Virus record (IMG/VR): IMGVR_UViG_3300023174_000214
Location: 1-54,358 of that record
DNA from: a virus
DNA: 54,358 nt
Direction: 5' to 3' (one strand)
Each line of letters opens with the position of its first letter. Positions within the stretch are counted from its first letter, which is position 1. The notes below the pieces were generated by a model. The model worked only from the letters and a program-made list of their open reading frames with translations, did no database searches and was not told where the DNA came from. This document shows positions 48,729 to 54,358 of the stretch, one piece after another. Made by a program: the position numbers and the translations under genes.

Positions 48729-48974
48729 ATGAACCGAGAAAGTAAAAATGGAAAATTAATTGAAGAAATTATTACACAATATGTTGACGAAAACATATTT
48801 GAACCCACCGATGAATTTAGGGAATCATTACAGGAAAATCTTAATTCAATACTAAAATTTCAAACAATAGTTACCAACATAGAAAATAAAAACGATTTTA
48901 TTGTTGGGACTGTTATGTTTAAAAATGAGGATGAGATTAATAGCGTTATGGATTTTACAATAATTAAAAACTAA
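48729..48974 (+). CDS. Hypothetical protein, 81 aa
   Basis: Acidic helical protein (NGKLIEEIITQYVDENIFEP and LNSILKFQTIVTNIENKN). No family recognised. It lies just before the tRNA. Confidence 0.68.
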   Translation: MNRESKNGKLIEEIITQYVDENIFEPTDEFRESLQENLNSILKFQTIVTNIENKNDFIVGTVMFKNEDEINSVMDFTIIKN

Positions 48975-48988
48975 AAACGATTAATTAT

Positions 48989-49081
48989 AGTCAGGTGGCG
49001 GAATTGGTAGACGCTTTTGGATTCTCTGTCCGATACCTTTGTTAAGGCAAAAAGCTTGCAGGTTCAAATCCTGCCCTGACT
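48989..49081 (+). tRNA. Class II tRNA, Leu-type body with atypical anticodon arm
   Basis: 93 nt. Acceptor AGTCAGG (48989-48995) pairs with CCTGACT (49075-49081). TGGCGGAATTGGTAGACGC is a Leu-type D arm. T arm GCAGG TTCAAAT CCTGC is perfect. Best anticodon stem is TTGGA/TCCGA with loop TTCTCTG, so the anticodon reads CTC (GAG, Glu), with T at position 37. A 24-nt variable region can fold (CTTTG/CAAAAG). The leucine-like body and CTC conflict. An alternative reading puts an AAG (Leu) anticodon in the second hairpin (loop TTAAGGC). No CCA is encoded beyond GCA. Confidence 0.8.
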
Positions 49082-49096
49082 GCAAAATTAAAAATT

Positions 49097-49384
49097 ATGA
49101 GTAAAACACTAACAAAAGAAGAGTTTTTAGAAAAGTTAAAAACAGATAGCGAGTTTAATTCTAAATACGGAAGAAAGCATATTACAGAAGGAAAAATGGT
49201 ACTTCCACCCTGTCATTATGGATTTCAAGTTTATACGAGAGAGTTGACTTGGTACGAAAGACATGAATTAGCAGAGACTAAGTATCGAATAGATGATGTA
49301 GACGATGTATTAGATAAGGAGGATATCCCAACCCGACTAATCACAATAACATACAACGATAAAAAAATAGAAAGTTATAAATAA
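49097..49384 (+). CDS. Small phage protein, paralogue of 47022 type, 95 aa
   Basis: TLTKEEFLEKLKTDSEFNSK, then LTWYERHELAETKYRIDDVD, DKEDIPTRLITITYNDKKIE. The EEFxxKxKTDxEF start repeats that of 47022; the KEDIPTxLITxTYN ending is one I associate with a Bacteroidota phage family. Unknown function. Confidence 0.8.
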   Translation: MSKTLTKEEFLEKLKTDSEFNSKYGRKHITEGKMVLPPCHYGFQVYTRELTWYERHELAETKYRIDDVDDVLDKEDIPTRLITITYNDKKIESYK

Positions 49385-49395
49385 AAAATAAAATT

Positions 49396-49638
49396 ATGGA
49401 AAACTACAAAGCGGTTTCTATCAATCCAGAAACATTTGAAAAAACAGAAATTGAAACTAAAATTCCCGTTTCTTTAGTAAAACAAATACATTTAGATTTA
49501 ACCAATTTAAAAGATTATCTCGTAACACCTACATTAATTAATCCTGTTGATATGGATTCTGTTGTATTTGGTCTTATGGATATGAATGACGCAACAATGA
49601 AGTATATGGTAACAATTTCACCAAAGCAATCACAATAA
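49396..49638 (+). CDS. Hypothetical protein, 80 aa
   Basis: ENYKAVSINPETFEKTEIET, VDMDSVVFGLMDMNDATMKY. No family recognised. Short A-rich leader. Confidence 0.68.
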   Translation: MENYKAVSINPETFEKTEIETKIPVSLVKQIHLDLTNLKDYLVTPTLINPVDMDSVVFGLMDMNDATMKYMVTISPKQSQ

Positions 49639-49653
49639 CAAAAATAGAAAGTT

Positions 49654-49929
49654 ATGAATAAAGAAAAAATAATTTTAATTCATTATATCAATGTAGGTAA
49701 TATTGATGGTAATGATGTATCAAAAATGATGGAAGAAGTTATTAACAAATTATCTTTAAAGGAAGAAGATAATATAATTTCATATTGGATACCAGTTAGA
49801 GAAGGAGAAACAAGAGTAGAATGTATAAATCCTAAACTTGTATCAGAAGAAGATTTCACAGAAGCGAAACGAGTATTAGATAGAAATCAAGAAATTGTAA
49901 ATAATATTATTAATTGGAAAACAAAATAA
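49654..49929 (+). CDS. Hypothetical protein, 91 aa
   Basis: KIILIHYINVGNIDGNDVSK and YWIPVREGETRVECINPKLV. The IxVxNIDxxxVxxxMEEV opening is familiar from T4-like phages; function unknown. Leader AGAAAGTTATG. Confidence 0.75.
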   Translation: MNKEKIILIHYINVGNIDGNDVSKMMEEVINKLSLKEEDNIISYWIPVREGETRVECINPKLVSEEDFTEAKRVLDRNQEIVNNIINWKTK

Positions 49930-49938
49930 TAGAAAGTT

Positions 49939-50199
49939 ATGAATGAATTTTATCAACAAATGAAGAGCGAGTGTGAATTACCAGTCGCACAATTAACATA
50001 CACATACCGAGATTTTGAAGGCGTGTTACATCCATACGCTTTTATTTTTATTAATTTTAGAGATAGCGATGAAATTAACATTGAAAAAATGGAAAAGGTG
50101 AAAAGTAAGTACGGAGAATTTTTTATGTTCTTTAATAATAGCAAAGAAGGCAGAGAATTTTGGAAAAATAACCCAATAACGATAACACACAAAGGATAA
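49939..50199 (+). CDS. Hypothetical protein, 86 aa
   Basis: NEFYQQMKSECELPVAQLTY then an aromatic domain (HPYAFIFINFRDSDEI). Leader AGAAAGTTATG. No family recognised. Confidence 0.7.
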   Translation: MNEFYQQMKSECELPVAQLTYTYRDFEGVLHPYAFIFINFRDSDEINIEKMEKVKSKYGEFFMFFNNSKEGREFWKNNPITITHKG

Positions 50200-50271
50200 T
50201 ATAATTAGCAATAGTATCAGAAAGCATAATAAAAGTATAATATAATAAGCATAATAATCCAGATAGAATAA

Positions 50272-50499
50272 ATGATACCAAAAGACAAAGCTTATCAATT
50301 AGTAACCAGATTTTATCTGGCATTACCAAATAATGGATCCCAAACAGGAATAAATAATGTACATCAAAGATGGGAAGAAGGCAAGAAGTGTGCGGCAATG
50401 GCAGTAGATGAAATGACAGAGACCCTGTACAACAATGATCTGATGCAGATGTGGGAATATTGGAGAGAAGTTAAACGAGAAATAGAAAACATAGACTAA
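50272..50499 (+). CDS. Small phage protein (KCAAMAVDEM type), 75 aa
   Basis: PKDKAYQLVTRFYLALPNNG, then KKCAAMAVDEMTETL and MWEYWREVKREIENID. This PKxKAxxLVxxF...KxCAxxAVDEI...YWxxVKxEIE pattern is common in phages; function unknown. A paralogue follows directly. Confidence 0.85.
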   Translation: MIPKDKAYQLVTRFYLALPNNGSQTGINNVHQRWEEGKKCAAMAVDEMTETLYNNDLMQMWEYWREVKREIENID

Positions 50500-50714
50500 T
50501 GACACCGAAAGAAAAAGCAAAAGAAATATATAACAGATACTGCAACATGAAATCACATTGCGATAATGCAATAGAATGTGCATTGATTGCAGTAGATGAA
50601 ATAATAGAATTTATGAAAATGGATGATGAGTATACTGAAACTGCGAGTAATGCTAATTCAAAATGGGTAGAATATTGGCAACAAGTTAAACAAGAAATAG
50701 ATAAGATGGCGTAA
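50499..50714 (+). CDS. Small phage protein, tandem paralogue of 50272, 71 aa
   Basis: PKEKAKEIYNRYCNM, ECALIAVDEIIEFM and KWVEYWQQVKQEIDKMA repeat the plan of the preceding gene. The two share one base (stop/start). Tandem duplication of a small phage gene. Confidence 0.85.
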   Translation: MTPKEKAKEIYNRYCNMKSHCDNAIECALIAVDEIIEFMKMDDEYTETASNANSKWVEYWQQVKQEIDKMA

Positions 50715-50959
50715 TGCTGTACACAGCCATAGAAAAACGATCAAGCCCCAACCGGATTTAGACTGTCATCAAACGTATGATGGCACGACAACAGGAGACA
50801 CGGCAGCTGTTGACTGTCTGTAGCGGTACCTGCCCCGCGCCTCGCACCACCCACCCCCGTACATGGGTGCCCCAATAATTCTGTATATCCATATGGAGAT
50901 CACTCGTAATACATAACCGATTGGAAACACCGCTCCCAAATCCAAGCCTGTCCCTAACT
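50715..50959 (+). ncRNA. GC-rich structured non-coding island, candidate RNA
   Basis: Part of the 374-nt gap 50715-51088. GC content is far above surroundings. Visible helices: CATCA (50767-50771)/TGATG (50778-50782), CAACAG (50789-50794)/CTGTTG (50807-50812), and CACCCA (50848-50853)/TGGGTG (50864-50869). GACTGTC occurs at 50761 and GACTGTCTG at 50812. No convincing + strand ORF. Could be a structured RNA or 3' end of the preceding transcript. RNA status is inference. Confidence 0.45.
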
Positions 50960-51034
50960 CGTTGGTTGCCAATAAAAACTTTTAAAAAAAAGTAAAATAA
51001 ATTTTTTACTGTCAATATGTTGTCGTATATTTAC
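50960..51034 (+). promoter_or_regulatory. Repeated promoter module, diverged copy 4
   Basis: CGTTGGTTG, AACTTTTAAAAAAAAG, a T-run then GTCGTATATTTACTA with TATATTTAC (51026-51034), 54 nt before ATG 51089. Lacks the CTCCCTGAAG block of copies 1-3 but keeps GTTGGTT and GTCGTATATTTACT. Confidence 0.6.
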
Positions 51035-51088
51035 TATGTAGCTGATCGATACGGCTGCCAATCACAGTAAAACTAAAAAAAACATAAT

Positions 51089-51376
51089 ATGACACAAAGC
51101 ACTACCACCAACGGTTACACACTAACAAGCATGGATTCTACATCGGTATACAACTACATGAAACGTATAGCCCGCAAGACTTCTAATGAGACAATCGATT
51201 GCTTAGCAGAAGCTTTAATCCAATCTTACGGAGACGATACAGACATTGATACAGTTGAATTGAAAATGATTCTTATCAATCCAGGACGTTTTACAGATAT
51301 GGACTACAGAGAAATGCAATGCTGCGTTACCACAAAGATGCGTACGGTTAGTTTATCAGAAGCACATTGCGACTAA
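51089..51376 (+). CDS. Hypothetical protein, 95 aa, first gene of module-4 operon
   Basis: TSVYNYMKRIARKTSNETID, then a Cys-containing C-terminal segment (YREMQCCVTTKMRTVSLSEA). No family recognised. Codons are less AT-rich than in the preceding genes, as with other module-headed genes. Confidence 0.75.
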   Translation: MTQSTTTNGYTLTSMDSTSVYNYMKRIARKTSNETIDCLAEALIQSYGDDTDIDTVELKMILINPGRFTDMDYREMQCCVTTKMRTVSLSEAHCD

Positions 51377-51440
51377 GCCCAAACTCAATACCCTATTACA
51401 TTACACACAATTTATTTAAAAATATAAAACAAAACAAGTT

Positions 51441-52328
51441 ATGAACAAACAAATTATCTTATCAGCATTACAATCTCAGTTACAAACAGTTAAGAACTCA
51501 GTTATTACACACGAAGAGCATGTCTACAATCCAGCCGTAGCAAAGCTTACAGCCAAGATCACAGAATGGTTCGAAGCCAACGTCATTACTGGCATACATT
51601 CTATAGAGATTGCATCTGAACGTATCACAATTACTCCTGCAGATACTACTGCTTACGGAAGTACGATCAGCATTGATTATCGTGGCAGTTGGAGAGGCGA
51701 TAACGGTTATTTTGAAAGCAGCGCTTATCGTCCAGATCTAAAGTCTAATGAGGACAACACTCTTAGCGTACACTACTACCAAGTTATGGCTGCAGTTGCT
51801 TGTGCATTCCCTGCTATATGTGATCAGTATAAAGCAAAATGGATGCCAGCTCACACCAAATTGCTTAATGCCAAAAGCGAATTGTACAATGAGATCTATA
51901 AGATCGAACGTGAAATACGTAACTGCGAATCAGAGATTGCTGAGTTAGAGAAAGAGAAGTATAACCAAGCTGGCTTTGAGTGTGTGTTAGCGGATTGGAC
52001 TGACTATAACAGCACGTCAGTTGATAACGACTATGTGTACGTTAAGAAGACTTCACCACACAAGATCAAAGCTCATTACGGTCGTGGCAGATGGGACTAC
52101 TACTACATCAATTCATTCAAGGTGATCTCATTCCCTAAAGCCAAGCACAGCAAGGTTGTATTAGAGTATAAGCAATCAGCTGATGAAAAGGTTATGACGG
52201 CTGAATTGAGTAAACAACGTTACGCTGAGTTTATCAATGATGTATACAATTGGCAGACAAGTGGCGCTGCTACAAGAGAAGCTAACGTAGACGAGAGAGT
52301 AGCAAGATATAACCGAGTAGACGCCTAA
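51441..52328 (+). CDS. Hypothetical coiled-coil protein, 295 aa
   Basis: N-terminal helix, then a beta-rich region (IEIASERITITPADTTAYGS), a long central coiled coil (NEIYKIEREIRNCESEIAEL) and a C-terminal basic beta region (TSPHKIKAHYGRGRWDYYYI). No family recognised. Size and position suggest a conserved function in this phage group. Codon use resembles highly expressed genes. Confidence 0.78.
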   Translation: MNKQIILSALQSQLQTVKNSVITHEEHVYNPAVAKLTAKITEWFEANVITGIHSIEIASERITITPADTTAYGSTISIDYRGSWRGDNGYFESSAYRPDLKSNEDNTLSVHYYQVMAAVACAFPAICDQYKAKWMPAHTKLLNAKSELYNEIYKIEREIRNCESEIAELEKEKYNQAGFECVLADWTDYNSTSVDNDYVYVKKTSPHKIKAHYGRGRWDYYYINSFKVISFPKAKHSKVVLEYKQSADEKVMTAELSKQRYAEFINDVYNWQTSGAATREANVDERVARYNRVDA

Positions 52329-52384
52329 TCATTATCTCCTAACAATTAAATCAATTATAATTAACTAATAAAACAATCAAAGTT

Positions 52385-52597
52385 ATGACACAGTCTACGA
52401 GTACTACTATCGCAAAAGAAACAAGATATGACGTTGTGAAGAAATTCACTAACGAATACAGGAGAGGAATGGGAATTTCAACAGAGATCGTATTGCACGA
52501 CTTGACATGGGATAAAGCAAATATCCACAAGGATATTATGAACATGTATCATCTTGACGATACCACTGCTTGCTTCTACATAGAATCGAGTAGGTAG
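52385..52597 (+). CDS. Hypothetical protein, 70 aa
   Basis: Shares the MTQST start with 51089 but not the rest: KETRYDVVKKFTNEYRRGMG and LDDTTACFYIESSR. Leader ATCAAAGTTATG. Confidence 0.7.
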   Translation: MTQSTSTTIAKETRYDVVKKFTNEYRRGMGISTEIVLHDLTWDKANIHKDIMNMYHLDDTTACFYIESSR

Positions 52598-52658
52598 TCT
52601 AACTAATGCCTTCTATCTTTAAATAATTAAAAACATATGTTATGTAACTTATATACGA

Positions 52659-52733
52659 CCATATTAAATATGGGGTTAGTCTTCCTACCAAAAAGATAAG
52701 CTATACCAGTTCATCAAAATCAATTATATTTAT
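52659..52733 (+). promoter_or_regulatory. Hairpin/operator and promoter box of DUF932 gene
   Basis: CCATAT (52659-52664) TAA ATATGG (52668-52673) is a perfect inverted repeat; AACATATGTT (52632-52641) is another upstream. TATATTTAT (52725-52733) lies 23 nt before ATG 52757. Together they form a regulated promoter region in the 159-nt gap. Confidence 0.5.
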
Positions 52734-52756
52734 CTTATAAAACAAAAATAAAAGTT

Positions 52757-53599
52757 ATGACGCAAACACAAGTATCGCCTAAGGCAACCAAATTCAAAGC
52801 AGGTGCAATCAATTCAATAAGTATGGAAGTGGCCAAGCAACAGGCTCCCGCTATCTTTGCCACCGAACCTGCATCATATATCAATCAGAACAGGTATCAC
52901 TTCACTCCCACCTTCGAGATCATCGACATGATGAAAGACATGGGCTACCTTCTCACCGGAGCCAAGCAGAGCAACACAAAGATTGCATTACGCCGCAACC
53001 ACGGTGTACACATCGTAGAGTTTCAACATCCTGATCTCTATGTTAAAGACAGCACTGCCAATGAAGTAGAAGCCAGACCTACCATTGTGATGGTGAATTC
53101 ATCAGATGGGTCTAGACCGTTTGACTTTCAAATGGGTATGTTCCGTCTTGTATGTTCTAATGGCCTGATCGTTAAGGACAAAGACTTAGGTGGCTTCAAA
53201 GAGAGACACACCAAGTATAACTTTACAGATCTCAAGTCCATGATTAGTCAGAAGGTAGATGCATTACCCAAGACTATAGACAAGATCAATAGCTGGAATG
53301 GCATAGAGATGTCTAGCCGTCAAAGGTTTGATTTTGCCAAGCAGGCATTAGAACTGAGAATGGGAACTGATAGACAAGCCGAAGAGTACGAGATCAGATC
53401 CATATTGGATCCGAAGAGAGCAGCAGACAAACACAACAACCTGTGGTGCACCTACAACGTAGTACAGGAGAATTTGATCCGCGGCGGCTTCCAATTGAAC
53501 GAAAGACAAGCTAGGCCTATCACCAATCCTTGGCAGGACTTGGAATTGAATAAAGGCCTATGGTCGCTGGCCGAGAAGTTTGAAACAGTTGCGAGTTAA
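52757..53599 (+). CDS. DUF932 phage/plasmid-type protein
   Basis: 280 residues. YHFTPTFEIIDMMKDMGYLL, KIALRRNHGVHIVEFQHPDL, RPTIVMVNSSDGSRPFDFQM, GMFRLVCSNGLIV and KHNNLWCTYNVVQENLIRGG match the DUF932 family found on plasmids and phages. The role is unknown; links to replication or host takeover have been suggested for relatives. Its base composition is markedly richer in G and C than its neighbours. Confidence 0.92.
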   Translation: MTQTQVSPKATKFKAGAINSISMEVAKQQAPAIFATEPASYINQNRYHFTPTFEIIDMMKDMGYLLTGAKQSNTKIALRRNHGVHIVEFQHPDLYVKDSTANEVEARPTIVMVNSSDGSRPFDFQMGMFRLVCSNGLIVKDKDLGGFKERHTKYNFTDLKSMISQKVDALPKTIDKINSWNGIEMSSRQRFDFAKQALELRMGTDRQAEEYEIRSILDPKRAADKHNNLWCTYNVVQENLIRGGFQLNERQARPITNPWQDLELNKGLWSLAEKFETVAS

Positions 53600-53735
53600 T
53601 TTTCCAAGCTGGCATTGCATTTCGCAACGCTAGCGCCCTACTAGCACCCCGCCAAAGTCGTAATATTCGGAGCTAGCGCTTTGGTTAGGGGGGCCTGGTG
53701 GTTGATCCATCACCAACACCAAGGAATTTTCAACA
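53600..53735 (+). other. GC-rich structured intergenic island
   Basis: GCTAGCGC occurs at 53629 and 53672. CCAAAG (53652-53657) can pair with CTTTGG (53679-53684), extended by CCCC/GGGG. A second hairpin pairs TGGTGGTTG (53696-53704) with CAACACCA (53714-53721). No U-tract. Likely a terminator or structured RNA separating the DUF932 transcript from the next promoter. Confidence 0.5.
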
Positions 53736-53745
53736 AATCTTAAAG

Positions 53746-53754
53746 TATATTTAC
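53746..53754 (+). promoter_or_regulatory. TATATTTAC promoter box
   Basis: AGTATATTTACATAA, box ending 15 nt before ATG 53770; same core as modules 3 and 4. Confidence 0.55.
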
Positions 53755-53769
53755 ATAAATACATTACAT

Positions 53770-53973
53770 ATGACATCAATAGAATGGTTTGCAGAAATGG
53801 TATCAAAAATGGGTTATGTTTCAGCAGATATTGTTGAACAAGCAAAAGAAATGCACAAGCAAGAAACTATTGACTTTGCAAGACATTGTTTAAATAAAGC
53901 AAAAGATTTAGATGTACTTACTGCATTTATTAATACTCAACAATACTATCAAGAAACATTTAAAAACAAATAA
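53770..53973 (+). CDS. Small phage protein (IEWF...IEQAKEM type), 67 aa
   Basis: ATG 53770 fits the promoter; the frame is open upstream but would run through the GC-rich island. TSIEWFAEMVSKMGYVSADI then VEQAKEMHKQETIDFARHCL is a common phage/Bacteroidota small protein form. Function unknown. Confidence 0.8.
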   Translation: MTSIEWFAEMVSKMGYVSADIVEQAKEMHKQETIDFARHCLNKAKDLDVLTAFINTQQYYQETFKNK

Positions 53974-53976
53974 GTT

Positions 53977-54358
53977 ATGACACAACAAGAAAAAGCCTAT
54001 TCAGCAACACTTGCAAGAGTGATAGAACACAACGCCATCAACGATCATATCAAGTTGGTACAAGATTGTCAAGACAGACTGCCAGCATTGGCCGCAGAAT
54101 TAGGCGCAGACAGTTACAAAGTAGATTGGTCGATAGAGAATGATGGCCATGGCACAGAGTACAACTGTTCGGTTGGTATTCAGATGCCACATCATTGGAT
54201 GGGTAGCTATGTCAGCACATCGCATCCATTCGACAAAGCAGAAAAAAGCATCAGAGAAATGCACGCCAAGTATGCAGAAGAAGCCGCAATCAAAAAGCGC
54301 AGAGCAGAAGAAGAGCTCATCAAGCAGGCTCTATACGAAGACTACAAAAAAATGTACC
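53977..54358 (+). CDS. Hypothetical protein, N-terminal part, runs off window
   Basis: ATG 53977 in the AATAAGTTATG context; open to the window end (127 codons). QQEKAYSATLARVIEHNAIN, IKLVQDCQDRLPALAAELGA, and a long charged C-terminal helix (KYAEEAAIKKRRAEEELIKQ). No family recognised. Composition is richer in G/C like DUF932. Confidence 0.8.
   Translation, partial: MTQQEKAYSATLARVIEHNAINDHIKLVQDCQDRLPALAAELGADSYKVDWSIENDGHGTEYNCSVGIQMPHHWMGSYVSTSHPFDKAEKSIREMHAKYAEEAAIKKRRAEEELIKQALYEDYKKMY

Noticed and set aside
50026-50583. Overlapping antisense ORFs rich in hydrophobic residues
   Set aside because: Cys/Leu/Phe-rich readings of AT-rich codons opposite confident + strand genes.
50758-51015. 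85-residue antisense ORF across the GC-rich island and promoter copy 4
   Set aside because: Overlaps the promoter module, has no leader or family similarity, and all other genes are on the + strand.
53630-53845. Antisense 71-residue ORF at the DUF932 downstream island
   Set aside because: Covers hairpins and the next gene start; no supporting signal.

Overview
The window reads as one continuous segment of a large, AT-rich, tailed-phage genome. Every credible gene lies on the + strand, packing is tight (ATGA and 1-nt overlaps are frequent), most products are small and unknown, and recognisable phage proteins occur: an adhesin with 13-residue repeats, LamG and FISUMP tail proteins, holin-like proteins, a GP88-family protein and a DUF932 protein. 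The host is probably a member of the Bacteroidota (flavobacterium-like). This rests on near absence of Shine-Dalgarno sequences, A-rich start contexts, promoter boxes resembling the Bacteroidota -7 element (TAnnTTTG, here mostly TATATTTAC), a FISUMP domain, and a VGIGT-type motif in the fibre. The CxxC zinc-ribbon proteins and a PD-(D/E)XK nuclease at the left end recall T4-like genomes; the T4-like affiliation is inference.

Layout. 0-1.8 kb: small conserved-type phage genes, an AddB/Cas4-like Fe-S nuclease and a ribbon-helix-helix protein. 1.8-18.4 kb: an unusually large glycan locus. It encodes about nine glycosyltransferases (GT4-type pair, GT2 types, a GT2-GT10 fusion, GT17, GT11, and a DUF5672-methyltransferase fusion), an FkbM methyltransferase remnant, and sugar-nucleotide enzymes: an RfbH-type 3-dehydrase, an RmlB-like 4,6-dehydratase, a YerE-like thiamine-diphosphate enzyme and an NAD(P)-dependent reductase. 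RfbH, TPP enzyme and reductase together suggest a 3,6-dideoxy, possibly branched-chain (yersiniose-like) sugar. 18.4-20.2 kb: small genes and an HNH-like protein. 20.2-24.3 kb: small genes, an HExxH metallopeptidase and a probable lysis group (TM/coiled-coil protein and holin-like protein). 24.3-33.7 kb: arrays of tiny genes, most preceded by a near-identical A-rich leader ending GTTATG, plus GP88, a metallophosphatase and an HTH regulator. 33.7-41.2 kb: thioredoxin-like protein, a 914-residue fibre and its tail companions. 41.2-47.3 kb: UvsE and many small proteins. 47.3-50.2 kb: a mosaic cargo stretch with a broken HNH homing endonuclease, an atypical class II tRNA, a host-like promoter and a different leader type. 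50.2-54.4 kb: paralogous small proteins, two GC-rich structured non-coding islands and a DUF932 gene.

Regulation. Three copies of a roughly 100-bp upstream module (20.3, 24.4, 29.3 kb) and a diverged fourth (51.0 kb) head the small-gene operons. A second start-proximal element, TATTTATA, sits exactly 13 nt before ATG at three places (1621, 18451, 36414). Hairpin terminators lie near 24.35, 29.02, 33.69 and 42.50 kb. These features suggest at least two transcription classes, a module-driven small-gene set and a glycan/tail set.
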